Shown: piece after piece, positions 12,969-22,784 of the stretch
How the letters are laid out: every line of letters begins with the position of its first letter
How positions within the stretch are numbered: the stretch's first letter is position 1
Source of the DNA: Valencia hispanica
Taxonomy: Eukaryota > Chordata > Actinopteri > Cyprinodontiformes > Valenciidae
Direction: 5' to 3'
Assembly: GCA_963556495.2 (NCBI GenBank)
Contig: OY747710.1
Coordinates: forward strand, 41,117,000-41,180,999
DNA: 64,000 bases
The notes under the pieces: model-generated
Seen by the model: only the letters and a program-made list of their open reading frames with translations
Told to the model about the DNA's origin: nothing
Databases searched by the model: none
Program-made: the position numbers and the translations under genes

Positions 12969-13079
12969 TTTACTTTAACTGACCATCTTAAATCTGAAAG
13001 AAAATTTCATTCTAGTAGAGCTTTATCAGACAATGCTGTAACAATTTTTAAAGACTCTGTTCCAGTCTTACTTTCCTTA

Positions 13080-15210
13080 GTGTCTCAGGGTAACACAGTG
13101 GATGGCAGCAATTCTATCTCTTACCCTTCAGAAATTGATGATCTGGTTCACAGCGTTACGTCCTCATTGCGTTTGGCATTAGATAGTGTAGCCCCCTTAA
13201 AAAAGAAAGTGGCTAGCCATAGGAGGCTGACTACTTGGTTCAACGCAGAGTTGCGTACTTTAAAGCAGAATACTAGGAAGTTGGAGAGAAAATGGCGCTT
13301 TACACACCTAGAGGATTCCTATTTAACCTGGAATAACAGTCTATTGCTGTATAAAAAGACCCTTCGACAAGCTAGAACAGCATATTTTTCATCATTAATA
13401 GAGGCAAATAAAAACAATCCTAGGTTTCTTTTTAGTACAGTTGCCAAACTTACAGAGTCATAGCTCTGTTGAGCCAACTATTCCCCCAGCTCTTAGCAGT
13501 GATGATTTTATGGGATTCTTCATAAATAAAATTAATTCTATTAAAAATAAAATCATTGGCATCCTCCCAAACTTGATTACTTATTCCTCAGTAAATGAGG
13601 CAGTATCGGAAAGAACTGTAGAACCTCAGTTGTGCTTAGGCTGTTTTGATTCAGTCGAGCTTTCGGAATTATCAAAAATATTAGCCTCATCTAAACCTTC
13701 AACTTGTATGTTGGACCCAATTCCAAGCAAATTATTTAAAGAAGTGTTCCATTTGGTTTCTGGCCCCATTTTGGATATGATGAATCTATCCTTAGTAAAC
13801 GGATACGTACCACAGGAATTTAAAATAGCTGTAATTAAACCTTTACTCAAGAAACCTTCCCTTGATCAAGATGACTTAGTGAATTACAGACCTATATCTA
13901 ACCTTCCTTTCTTATCCAAAGTCCTTGAGAAAATTGTTGCTAATCAAGTCTGTGAGCATCTAAACAGTAACGAGCTGTTTGAAGAGTTTCAGTCAAGTTT
14001 TAGAGCTCATCATAGCACTGAAACAGCACTGGTGAAGGTTACTAATGATATTCTCATGGCCTCAGATAATGGACTTGTGTCTGTTCTGGTTTTGTTAGAT
14101 CTCAGTGCTGCTTTTGACACAGTCGATCATAATATTCTCTTAGAAAGGCTTGAACATGTTCCAGGGATCAAAGGAACAGCACTAGGCTGTTTTAAATCAT
14201 ATTTGTCTGATAGATTCCAGTTTGTTCATCTAAATGATAAATCTTCTTCACTCTCAAGGATTACTTGTGGAGTTCCACAGGGTTCTGTCCTTGGACCAAT
14301 TCTGTTAACCATATATATGCTCCCAATTGGTAGAATCATTAGACAGCATGGGATAAATTTCCACAGCTATGCAGATGATACACAACTATATTTATCCATA
14401 AATCCTGATGAACCCAGTCAGTTAGGTAGATTACAGGCATGTCTGGAAGACATAGAAACATGGATGACCCTAAACTTTTTGCTTTTAAATTCTGACAAAA
14501 CAGAAGTTGCTGTCTTTGGACCAGAAGTTCTTAAACAGAAACTGATTAGTCAATCACTTCATCTGGATGGCATTAAATTGGCCCCCAGTAATAACGTAAA
14601 GAACCTCGGCGTTATTTTTGACCGAGACTTGACATTTAAATGCCAAATTAAACAGGTTTCTAGGATTTCTTTCTTTCACCTCAGGAATATTGCTAAAATT
14701 AGAAACATCCTGTCCAGGAGTGATGCTGAGAAACTAGTCCATGCATTTGTTACCTCAAGGCTGGACTACTGTAATTCTTTACTATCAGGAAGTCAACAAA
14801 ATGCCATTAAAAGCCTTCAGTTGATCCAAAATGCGGCAGCAAGAGTTCTGACGAATATTAAAAAGAGAGATCACATTTCTCCTGTTTTAGCTTCCCTTCA
14901 TTGGCTCCCTGTTAAATCCAGAATAGAATTTAAGATCCTTCTTCTTACATACAAAGCCCTTAATAATCAAGCTCCATCATACATCAGAGATCTAATCGTT
15001 CCTTATGTTCCTAACAGAGCCCTTCGCTCTCAGACTGCAGGTTTACTTGTAGTTTCTAGGATTTCTAAAAGTAGAATGGGAGGCAGATCTTTTAGTTATC
15101 AGGCTCCTCTCCTGTGGAATCAGCTCCCAGCTTTAGTCCGTGAGGCAGACACTCTGTTTACTTTTAAGGCCAGGCTTAAAACTTTCCTTTTTGATAAAGC
15201 TTATAGTTAG
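13080..15210 (+). pseudogene. L2-A ORF2, linker plus reverse transcriptase (frameshifted)
   Basis: Two overlapping frames (13080-13463 and 13441-15210, about 127 and 589 codons) together give the linker after the endonuclease, the reverse transcriptase, and the conserved C-terminal domain. Visible motifs are the P-I-S-N-L-P-F fingers segment, [13 protein letters not shown] (first catalytic Asp), G-V-P-Q-G-S-V-L-G-P, catalytic YADD at 14368-14379, and the end motif W-N-Q-L-P followed by a final Phe-Lys-rich helix. The RT and C-terminal frame is uninterrupted, so this is the best preserved RT of family A in the window. Breaks lie at about 12968 and 13450. Confidence 0.85.
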
Positions 15211-15916
15211 AGTGGCTAAGGTCATCCTGAGCTATCTCTGTAGTTATGCTGCTATAGGCTTAGACTGCTGGAGGACAGACTTACCAATTTTCTTCACTCT
15301 GCTACTTCCTTTTCTCCTACTACTCTCCAGTTGTATTACAGTACATTCTGTTATTTCGACTGTTAACTTTGTTTTCTCTTAGTGTTTTTCTCTCCATAGA
15401 AGATATACCTGGTCTGGTATCCTGCTTGGCTGCAATGCCCTGTTGGACGGGGGGCATTGACTGGGATGATCCTCCCAGTAACTGAACATCCACTGTGTCC
15501 TGTTATCAACTTTTTACTTTCTGTAACATAGAAAGTTCTCTTATATCAGATCTTCTGTTCCTTCTGTGTTTCTGCTCTGTCTTCTCAAACCCCCAGACGG
15601 TCGTGGCAGATGGCCGCTCCTACTGAGCCTGGTTCTGTTGGAGGTTTCTTCCTGTTAAAGGGAGTTTTTCCTCTCCACCGTCGCTACATGCTTGCTCAGT
15701 ATGAGGGATTGCTGAAGGATTGCTGTGGTTGGAAAGTCTGCATCAACGGGGCCCAACCTCACGCCAATGACTGACGCAATCTGCTGGGATTCCTTAAATA
15801 GGAAACTTTTTAACTGATTGGAATGTTTGTATAAATGTATTGAAACGACTTCTTGTTAAGTGCCTTGAGATGACATCTGTTGTGAATTGGCGCTATATAA
15901 ATAAACTGAATTAAAT
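15211..15916 (+). other. L2-A 3' UTR and tail
   Basis: About 700 bp of 3' UTR shared with 21904-22429 (inverted) and 33535-34218. The last 60 bases, with GTGCCTTGAGATGACATC then GCGCTATATAAATAAA, are the hairpin-forming 3' end that the L2 reverse transcriptase recognises in studied L2-type LINEs. Confidence 0.75.
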
Positions 15917-16735
15917 TGAATTATATTCCAAATAAGAAGCCCACTGTTTTTCAAAATATTTAATAAATTCTTTATCCTTAAGTAATATATTAAATCTCCA
16001 ATTTTTGCTTTGAGGTGTTTCTGTTTTATTTACTAAAGTTAAAGAAAGAGGAGCATGATCGCTAAGAGCTATAGGGTGTATCTTAGTGTCTGAAATGTCA
16101 GTCAACAGTGAGTTGCTGACTAACAAATAATCCAGTCGAGAATACGAATGCTGGACATTTGAGAAGAAAGTATATTTTTTGTCATTGGGGTGAAGAAATC
16201 GCCATAAATCACAAAGTCCATAATCGCTCATGTACTGTTTGACTATATCTATAGATTTTCCTGTCCCTGCTGTGCTGAGCCTGTCTATTTCTTCATTTAA
16301 ACCAAAGTTGAGGTCGCCACCAAGAAGAAGTGAGCAATCCATGTGTTCAAGGAGCACCGAGAAGAAGGAATGAAAGAATGAGGGGTCATCAACATTTGGA
16401 CCATATATACTGACAATACATAACCTTCAGTTATGTATAGATAGTTTTACTATAATAAATCTACCCTCTGGATCTGTAACTGTATCTATTACTGTAAAAT
16501 GAACATTTTTATTTATTAATATTGGTACTCCCCTTTGTCTAGAGTTATAGCATGCAGAAAACACATTAGGAAACTCAGGGGATTTAAGATCAACTGCAGC
16601 TGAGGTAGATTTATGGGTTTCTTGTAATAAGACGACATCTGCCTTCAATCTTTTAAGCTGGTTAAAAATCTTAACTCTTTTCTCTCTGGTGCCAGCTCCA
16701 TGAACATTCCATGTGACAAACCTTAGAGTAGCCAT
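15917..16735 (-). pseudogene. L1 ORF2, endonuclease part (broken)
   Basis: The minus-strand frame opens at 16735 with F-V-T-W-N-V-H-G and L-L-Q-E-T-H (catalytic Glu), breaks near 16427, and continues 16357-15917 with G-G-D-L-N and A-L-S-D-H-A-P-L, the Asp and His of the apurinic-type endonuclease. In a working L1 this domain nicks the target to prime reverse transcription. A frameshift of roughly 70 bp extent separates the halves, and the 3' continuation is displaced to 12211 by the L2 insertion. ATG at 16735 is the likely ORF2 start, about 410 bp after the ORF1 stop. Confidence 0.85.
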
Positions 16736-17346
16736 AGTTTTGAGACAAAAGTTGTAAAGTCCATATCACCATAGAAACAGATAAACACAGGTGCATTATT
16801 AGTTTGTGCCTGGGGTTGCCTGATTGAAAATCCAAGAGCCGAGATATAAGAAAGAGAAAAATAGAAGAAAGTTGTAAAGGTGTTAAGGGTGAGAGAGAAA
16901 GAAATAGTTATATTATGAAAAAAAATCTTTGTGTGTGTGTGTGAGTGATAAAAGAAGAAAAAAGGGGTGACAAAGACATTTGGTGATAGACATGTGAAGA
17001 TGACAAAAGAAAATAGAGCCTGTATCCCAGTGCTTAGCCCTGGCCCCGCCCACATTGAGTAATGAAAACAACTTTACAGAGCTGTGCTAACATTAGATTA
17101 TAGTTGACTGATAAAACAACTCTTATCTAGCCAGTGTTACATGACTAATAAAGCCAAGGAGTAAGCTGGGAGTCCCTGAACAGCTGCCCATTAACATACA
17201 GTTTATCTACTGCCACTGTAGCTCTGGTGCATTCACTGATATATTTCTTCCTGATTGGGAACAAAACCCGCCTTCTATCCAGGATCTCCTTCGGATATTG
17301 ATCGTTAACGCTGTAATTCCTTCCCAGCAGCTCTCTGCCGTGGCCT

Positions 17347-17730
17347 ACGAAGCTGAAGTTAGCTTCCGATTCGCAATATGTGTAGAGGGCAATTCCACTG
17401 AATCTTTGCTGACCTAGACTACATTAAACGAGGTCCTGATAAAAAACTACAATACTTGGAATCTTCAAATCTGGACTGAAGTTCTCTACACAGCATGTAG
17501 ATTCATTAAAACACAGTTTCTGATTTGTGAAACCTTTATTCTATTTGTGAAAGTGCAAATTAGGCTCATTTTATGACATTTTTACCATCCAGACCACATT
17601 AGACCAGGTCCTGATCAAAAACTACAATACTTGGACTCTTCAAATCTGGACTGAAGTACTCTACACAGCATGTAGATTCATTAAAACACAGTTTCTGATT
17701 TGTGAAAATGAAAATTAGGTTCATTTTAGG
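17347..17730 (+). repeat. Left terminal inverted repeat, two tandem units
   Basis: Two copies of a ~150-200-bp unit sharing a CTACAATACTTGGA(A/C)TCTTC core and a CACAGCATGTAGATTCATTA core. They are repeated in inverted form at 18965-19393. Confidence 0.75.
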
Positions 17731-18443
17731 ATTTTTTGGGCAAATATACTGCACTGCATGCATGTGTTGGATATTTTAACCTTTTCATCAATATTACTTT
17801 AGTTCTTTAAGATTATGTCAATTTCCTACAGTCTACCCAAACATTATATAGCCTACATATTTGAATGGGTTCATTCAAATCGGAATAACAGCAGTTCAAA
17901 CCAGAATAGTCGTGACATTGTCATACACCATACATATGTGGTGTTGTTTTGTTCTGATCTTTTGTTCTTGTGGCTGAACCTGACATTGTGGGAAAAAGAG
18001 TCAACAATTTGTTAACCCGCAATATTAGTGTAGCCTACAACACATTAATTTATACTCCCGCCTACTCCTTTTCAAACAGGTTTTCTTTCAAAAAAGAAAT
18101 GTAAACGTATAAATTGGGTAAATGTTAAAACACATTTTAAATAAACCACCCTGGATCTAGCTAACATAATTAACTCTCATCTTTTATTTTATTGCGCTGT
18201 GTGCAGCACAGTATGTAGGCAATTGAAGTTATCCATCTATTGCAGCAAATAAAAAACACCATGACCCAGGCTGTCCCTCTCTGCTCAGTAATTCCTGCAG
18301 CAGACCCACCGTTAGGAGCTCCAGTTTATTCGTCTGCCACTAATGAGGATGAAGTACTGAACTTCACTGAAACTTCCCATATCCAAATACTTATCCAGTA
18401 TATAATAAAGAATCTTAATTAAAATATGTCTTGTCTAATACAG

Positions 18444-18562
18444 GCAACACTTCAGGCTCTGGAAGAGAAAAGGAGCATGACACGGACTGAAGCTGTGGCT
18501 GAGGTTGACCAAAGGCAGATGGAAGAAAGGTTGGAGAAAAACACTATGTCTGGAAATAAAAA
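18444..18562 (+). pseudogene. Exon-like piece of a Myb/SANT-type accessory protein (part 1)
   Basis: An acceptor (TCTAATACAG) precedes 119 open bases that end before a GTATGA donor. The encoded 39 residues are strongly charged and helical (an A-L-E-E-K-R-S start, then R-Q-M-E-E-R-L-E-K). Together with 18630-18690 the joined frame is continuous and ends in TAA, with phases that fit exactly (119 + 61 = 60 codons). Such helices close the Myb-like DNA-binding partner protein of Harbinger-type transposons, a resemblance of pattern only. No DNA-binding domain is left in the element, although an open stretch at 18290-18395 may be an earlier exon. Confidence 0.5.
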
Positions 18563-18629
18563 GTATGAAAACAAGATGGAAAACATTTAGGAATCGATAA
18601 TGCTTTGATCTATCTTTTTTTATATATAG

Positions 18630-18690
18630 TGAGAGGCAGGAGCTCATAATGCAGATAAAGCTTGAAATGGAGAAACGGGGCCTTCTGTAA
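18630..18690 (+). pseudogene. Exon-like piece of a Myb/SANT-type accessory protein (part 2, terminal)
   Basis: A T-rich tract ending TATATAG precedes 61 bases that complete the split codon of 18444-18562 and continue with E-R-Q-E-L-I-M-Q-I-K-L-E-M-E-K to TAA at 18688-18690. The heptad-like leucine/isoleucine spacing suggests a dimerising helix. It is probably a fossil of the autonomous parent. Confidence 0.5.
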
Positions 18691-18964
18691 ACATAAAAAA
18701 AAGAAGAAAAAGTAAGGCTTCAAAGATCACATACTCATTTCTTTATTTTTTAAAAATTGATATATTTCATATATACATTTCACACGTAACCACCGTATCT
18801 TTTTTTTTTTTACTTCTGTCTTCTGTAGAAAAATCCAGTTTATTTTTAAGTATTGTTATATATTTTCTTTCTTTTCTAGATGAAAGGCTGTGAGAAAATC
18901 AGAAGCCATCAGTCGGGTGAAGTTTCTGCAACATCCTACAAGTTTCCCATCTAAGTTATAAATT

Positions 18965-19393
18965 TCACCAATAAAGTAAAGGTTTCAAAAATCAGAAACT
19001 GTGTTTTAATGAATCTACATGCTGTGTAGAACACTTCAGTCCAGATTTGAAGAGTCCAAGTATTGTAGTTCTTGATCAGGACCTGGTCTAATGTGGTCTG
19101 GTTTCCAAAAAACATGTGGAATTGCCCTTTAACCATATGGCGAATCAGAAGCTGCGAATCAGAAGCCAACTCTTACTTGCATTTTCACAAATAGAATAAA
19201 GGTTTCACAAATCACAAACTGTGTTTTAATGAATCTACATGCTGTGTAGAGTACTTCAGTCCAGATTTGAAGATTCTAAGTATTGTAGTTTTTTATCAGG
19301 ACCTCGTTTAATGTAGTCTAGGTCAGCAAAGATTCAGTGGAATTGCCCTTTACACATATTGCGAATCGGAAGCTAACTTCAGCTTCGTGTTCC
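18965..19393 (-). repeat. Right terminal inverted repeat, two tandem units
   Basis: Inverted counterpart of 17347-17730. Each unit carries the reverse complement of the CACAGCATGTAGATTCATTA core. The inner unit differs more from its partner than the outer one. Confidence 0.75.
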
Positions 19394-19706
19394 TGGCCTC
19401 TGACCTGCTCTTTTTGCTTGTAATGCTCGAATATAGCAACAATAGGTCGCGGCCGGCTGTTGTTGGGCTTCTTACCTCCGAGCCGGTGGACGCGGTGAAA
19501 AGTGATGTTTTTTACTGTGTCGCTTGGGAGCTTTAACTGATGTTGGAGAAAATCTCGGACGGTGGATTCAGCGTCGTCCTCAGCCTGTTCTGGGATCCCG
19601 GAAAAAACAAGATTGTCCCGCATTCCCCTGGCCTGTATATCCAAGATAGTTTCTTTCATCCTCTTACTTTCCACGGACAGCTGCGTCATCCCCTCGGTGA
19701 GTTTCT

Positions 19707-19722
19707 TTAATAATAATTTATT
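19707..19722 (+). repeat. 16-bp target-site duplication of the L1, right copy
   Basis: Partner of 6315-6330 with 15 of 16 bases identical. It starts where the ORF1 reading frame of the LINE ends abruptly. Confidence 0.7.
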
Positions 19723-20460
19723 TAATAGAATAAGTTTTATTGTTCTGAACAAAAATAGTTATAGCTTTGCTATTAAAAAGTATTGTTTTGGGCAAGGGTG
19801 GGCTGGTGTTGAAATTCAGCTTGGTTCTGAAAGGCCAAAAAGATAACATTGATTGAAAATATATTATTGGTTTTTTTAGTACTTTGTGAAAAATAAGTTG
19901 GGCATGTTTAGTATGCATCGAATGTTGCTTCCAACTGCCATTAAACAGAAGTTTATGGATTGTGGTATTGTTTTCTGTGTTTTTTGTTAGGTTTTAAACG
20001 TCCAACGTTATTGAACTCACCATACATTTGGAATGTTCCTTGAATGCACCAAAGGTGTGAGATGCAGCTCACTACAGACAAACTTCTGCCTTTCTGCACA
20101 TTGTGAAGGGTACTGAAAATTCGAGAGGGGAGCTTGAAAAAGTACCGTTGCGTACCGGCCCACTTAAAGCTGTGCTAATTAGCGGCTCCTCTTCAACACT
20201 CTCCCTCTCGTGCCTTCGTCTGTCTCCACGCTGCTGTGACTTCCGGACTCAATGCAGCAGTGGGTTTGCGGTGAGATTCACGTTCAGTGAGGACGGGAGG
20301 TGTAGCAAGGTGAAGTAACGCGAGTGACAGACGGGGGGTCGGGAGGGCCGAAAACTAACTGGTCTATTTACATAGATATAAACGATATTGGGTCATTTTT
20401 GTATCGTATATGAAAAAAATTGCGGTATTTCTTTAAAACTCGAGATATTGTCCAGCCCTA

Positions 20461-20468
20461 ACTGGCAC
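20461..20468 (+). repeat. 8-bp target-site duplication, right copy (ACTGGCAC)
   Basis: Exact partner of 6090-6097, directly after the terminal CCAGCCCTA of the hAT-type element. Confidence 0.85.
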
Positions 20469-21140
20469 TGTAACAGACAATCGGTTATAACATTAAGACC
20501 ACCAACAGGTAAAATTAGTTACTTATATCTCTTCATCATGGCACCTGTTGGCATGTGGGATTGATTAGATAGGGTGACCATTTAATTTCCCACAAAATAA
20601 AAAAAATGAGGACACTTGGCACAGTCCTGAAACACTGTCATGACTGGGACCAGACTTTTGATTTTAACACATTTAAAGCATGCATTCTCCATGTGGCACA
20701 GTTAAACAAACTCCAGATAGGCTTTCACAAGTGCAAAAATGACTTTAAAATCTCTAGAAATTAAATAGAAATAATTCCTCTTCCGAATTATAAAATTTAC
20801 CAGAAACAATAATAGTTCGCTTTTTAGGTCATACTGGACAAAAAGTTAAAAAAAATCTGAAATGACATTTTGAGAAAAATAGGTAGGCTGTTATTTTCTT
20901 TTCAATGTAATAATAAAAGTAAAAAGCAGCAGTCTCAAAAACACAATAATGCCTGCTCCATTTTTTAGATTTTATCTTCATCTTCCTCACTCAGTTTATA
21001 GATGAAATATTATTATAGATTTCGTTTCCGTGTGGACCTATTGGATCTTTGCCACTTTTGTCAAACACAGAAACGCATATGCCAGCTCAGTTTGTCTGTA
21101 AAGCTACACTTGCGCTTTAATATTTTGTATTTTTGAGAGT
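20469..21140. other. Unassigned, with a short mariner/Tc1-like relic
   Basis: Sequence at about 20482-20580 (TTATAACATTAAGACCACC, then CACCTGTTGGCATGTGGGAT) resembles the terminal region of a widespread fish mariner/Tc1-type element. No transposase follows. The rest is AT-rich with no recognisable feature. Confidence 0.35.
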
Positions 21141-21146
21141 AGACGA

Positions 21147-21449
21147 CATGGAGAAGAAGATCACATGACTCGTGGAAGTAAACACTGGATACGGAAATGA
21201 GACGACTTTTCCGATGATTAAACAAAGGGATGAAGAACCTGGCAGCCTTGTGCTAATCGCTACCCAGTCCAACAGCCTCGGACAGAAACCACAGGTAAAC
21301 ACTACTCCCCCACCCGAAACAAGGCGCCTAACTGGGAGAACACCACATTCACAGTTTGATGAAGAATGGCCTGCCTTAAAAGCGCATGACACATCTATAC
21401 CTGCTCCAAAGAAGAGAAAACAAAATAAATTCCAACCCAAAACAAGAGA
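21147..21449 (+). pseudogene. L2-B ORF1, N-terminal fragment
   Basis: The frame begins with M-E-K-K-I-T, has an early stop, then continues with G-Y-G-N-E-T-T-F and R-R-L-T-G-R-T-P-H-S, E-W-P-A-L-K, and ends K-F-Q-P-K-T-R-D-I. The same landmarks (Y-G-Q-N-E-T-T, R-L-S-G-R-T-P-H, N-W-P-A-L-K, R-F-Q-P-K-T-R-D-I-S) occur in the better-preserved L2-B ORF1 at 44228-43821, which fixes its identity. It breaks at a 26-bp perfect palindrome. Confidence 0.75.
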
Positions 21450-21480
21450 TATTCTCTCTTGTTTTGGGTTGGAATTTATT
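21424..21480. repeat. 26-bp perfect palindrome with 5-base spacer
   Basis: The 26 bases at 21424-21449 are repeated exactly in inverted orientation at 21455-21480, with TATTC between. Outward of the perfect arms the similarity continues imperfectly (GAGAAAACAAA against TTTGTTTTTCCCTC). The sequence is that of L2-B ORF1, so two ORF1 fragments meet head to head. Confidence 0.85.
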
Positions 21481-21510
21481 TTATTTTGTTTTTCCCTCTG
21501 CTTGGAATGG

Positions 21511-21692
21511 GGTATGCGTAATTATTCAGCCCCCTGAGTCAATACTTTGTAGAACCACCTTTTGCTGCAATTACAGCTGCCGGTCTTTTAGGGTATGTCT
21601 CTACCAGCTTTGCACATCTAGAGACTGGAATTCTTGCCCATTCTTCTTTGCAAAACAGCTCCAGCTCAGTCAGATTAGATGGACAGCGTTTG
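21511..21692 (-). mobile_element. Tc1 fragment (3' end of transposase gene)
   Basis: The reverse complement matches the end of the transposase of the Tc1 copies at 45760-45935 and 62430-62610: the codons for the final A-A-K-G-G-S-T-K-Y and the following CAGGGGGCTGAATAATTA. Only about 180 bp remain and the terminal repeat is absent. Confidence 0.75.
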
Positions 21693-21698
21693 TGCAGG

Positions 21699-21701
<3 letters not shown>

Positions 21702-21758
<57 letters not shown>

Positions 21759-21768
21759 TATATTATAT
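21702..21768. repeat. (AT)n microsatellite
   Basis: About 50 bases of uninterrupted AT dinucleotides followed by TATTATATTATATT. It produces artificial Ile-Tyr repeats when translated. Confidence 0.95.
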
Positions 21769-21770
21769 TT

Positions 21771-21903
21771 GCAACGAGCAAAAGGGAACCAAGCGGGGAA
21801 GGTAGACGGGTTACAGGGAAGGCAGGAACCAGACAGGGAAGAAATGACGATGAATCAGGGAGTAGTGACTGAATGAGAGGTGAATATATACTGAGGAGGG
21901 AAT
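21771..21903. repeat. Fragment of a dispersed repeat shared with 35550-36057
   Basis: The stretch with GGGAACCAAGC, then GACGATGAATCAGGGAGT and ATACTGAGGAGG, resembles 35660-35750 (GACGACGAATCAGCGAGT, GTACTGAGGAG). It is probably part of one non-autonomous element family. Confidence 0.5.
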
Positions 21904-22429
21904 TTCAATTCAATTCAATTCAATTCAGTTTATTTATATAGCGCCAATTCACAACAGATGTCATCTCAAGGCACTTAACAAGAAGTCATTTTAATACATT
22001 TATACAAACATTCCAATCAGTTAAAAAGTTTCCTATTTAAGGAATCCCAGCAGATTGCGTCAGTCATTGGCGTGAGGTTGGGCCCCGTTGATGCAGACTT
22101 TCCAACCACAGCAATCCTTCAGCAATCCCTCATACTGAGCAAGCATGTAGCAACGGTGGAGAGGAAAAACTCCCCTTTAACAGGAAGAAACCTCCAACAG
22201 AACCAGGCTCAGTAAGAGCGGCCATCTGCCACGACCGTCTGGGGTTTGAGAAGACAGAGCAGAAACACAGAAGGAACAGAAGATCTGATATAAGAGAACT
22301 TTCTTTGTTACAGGAAGTAAAAAGTTAATAACAGGACACAGTGGATGTTCAGTTACTGGGGGGATCATCCCAGTCGATGCCCCCCGTCCAACAGGGCATT
22401 GCAGCCAAGCAGGATACCAGACCAGGTAT
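21904..22429 (-). mobile_element. L2-A LINE, severely 5'-truncated copy (3' UTR only)
   Basis: The sequence is the reverse complement of about 15400-15916: the (ATTGA)n tail at 21904-21928, then the GCGCCAATTC end and the CCAGACGGTC block. It breaks at ACCAGGTAT (22429), within the 3' UTR. This is a typical dead-on-arrival LINE insertion. Confidence 0.85.
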
Positions 22430-22784
22430 AAATGAGAATGAGAAGACTAATGACCAAATGGCACAAATTACCCCAAGCCCACCATTTAAAAAAAATGCAT
22501 CCCCTTTGTTTTGAGCTAGCATCATTCTAACTGTATAAACTCATGGTGTAGCTTACTAAACCATTAAAACATGTGTGAACTGTTTTCAAAGTTTTCTATA
22601 ATTGTTCAAACACAGCAATAAAAAACCTTGATCATAGAAATTTTACTTTGGAGGGCAAAAAAAAGAAGGATTTTTTAACTTAAATGCGCTTACCTCTCAA
22701 GCCATCTGTCTCCCTTCTTTGGAGGATGAGTGAAATTCTTCTATGGTTTCCTAGATAAGAAGGGTGGCACTACTTGCCCCTGAC
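22430..22784. other. Unassigned sequence between L2 fragments
   Basis: AT-rich, no recognisable element. It may be a decayed internal piece of L2-B ORF1 or DNA carried in with the neighbouring insertions. Confidence 0.3.

Larger units (their letters stand above)
12212..15916 (+). mobile_element. L2-clade (Maui-type) LINE, family L2-A, copy 1
   Basis: A plus-strand L2 inserted in the ORF2 of the minus-strand L1. It starts 5'-truncated in ORF1 and ends with the L2 3' end GCGCTATATAAATAAA followed by a short (TTGAA)-like tail, characteristic of L2 elements. About 640 bp are missing between the ORF1 esterase start and the endonuclease when compared with copy 2 (30314-34218). L1 sequence stops within a few bases of 12212 and resumes near 15917. 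No clean target duplication was seen, which is common for L2. Confidence 0.85.
17347..19393. mobile_element. Inverted-repeat DNA transposon with tandem subterminal repeats
   Basis: The left end ACGAAGCTGAAGTTAGC is matched in inverted orientation at the right end. The inverted repeat is about 200 bp and each end also holds a second, similar unit in tandem (17347-17560 and ~17580-17730; inverted at ~18965-19110 and ~19150-19393). TGGCCT at 17341-17346 and 19394-19399 is the likely 6-bp target duplication. Inside are two exon-like pieces resembling the C-terminal helix of a Myb/SANT-type transposon accessory protein. There is no transposase, so it is non-autonomous. Superfamily is undecided (Harbinger, ISL2EU or IS3EU-like). 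Confidence 0.7.
6331..19706 (-). mobile_element. L1-clade (Tx1/Swimmer-like) LINE, 5'-truncated and interrupted twice
   Basis: Read on the minus strand the element runs: ORF1 remnant, about 410 bp of spacer, ORF2 (endonuclease then reverse transcriptase), a 3.1-kb 3' UTR, and a poly-A tail seen as T-rich sequence at 6331-6347. It is flanked by a 16-bp target duplication (6315-6330 and 19707-19722) with one mismatch, the mark of target-primed reverse transcription. The 5' end stops inside ORF1, so the copy was truncated on insertion. It has since been split by an L2 LINE in ORF2 and an inverted-repeat DNA element in ORF1, and carries several frameshifts. It sits in the hAT-type element 6098-20460. 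Confidence 0.85.
17145..19706 (-). pseudogene. L1 ORF1 (RNA-binding protein), truncated and interrupted
   Basis: Two minus-strand pieces, 19706-19394 and 17346-17145, encode the L1-type ORF1 protein: a coiled-coil end, the R-D-N-L-V-F-S-G-I-P-E start of the RRM-like domain, and a C-terminal domain ending with a TAG at 17147-17145. In the family this protein coats the LINE RNA as a trimer. The N-terminus is lost by 5' truncation at 19706. A 2-kb inverted-repeat element (17347-19393) sits in the C-terminal domain, flanked by TGGCCT on both sides; without it and one TGGCCT copy the frame runs through. Confidence 0.8.
6098..20460. mobile_element. hAT-type non-autonomous element carrying nested LINEs
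   Basis: The left terminus TGGGGCTGGACGATAT and the inverted right terminus TAGGGCTGGACAATAT form terminal inverted repeats, and both sides carry ACTGGCAC. Without the LINE that entered it (6331-19706), the element is only about 990 bp (6098-6330 plus 19707-20460). It has no transposase frame, so it is a MITE-like passenger that would need a hAT transposase from elsewhere. Its right half includes a GC-rich part (about 20100-20340). The first base difference (G for A at the second position of the left end) looks like simple decay. Confidence 0.8.

Noticed and set aside
21386..21876. Open frames encoding long Ile-Tyr repeats
   Set aside because: They are translations of the AT microsatellite at 21702-21768.
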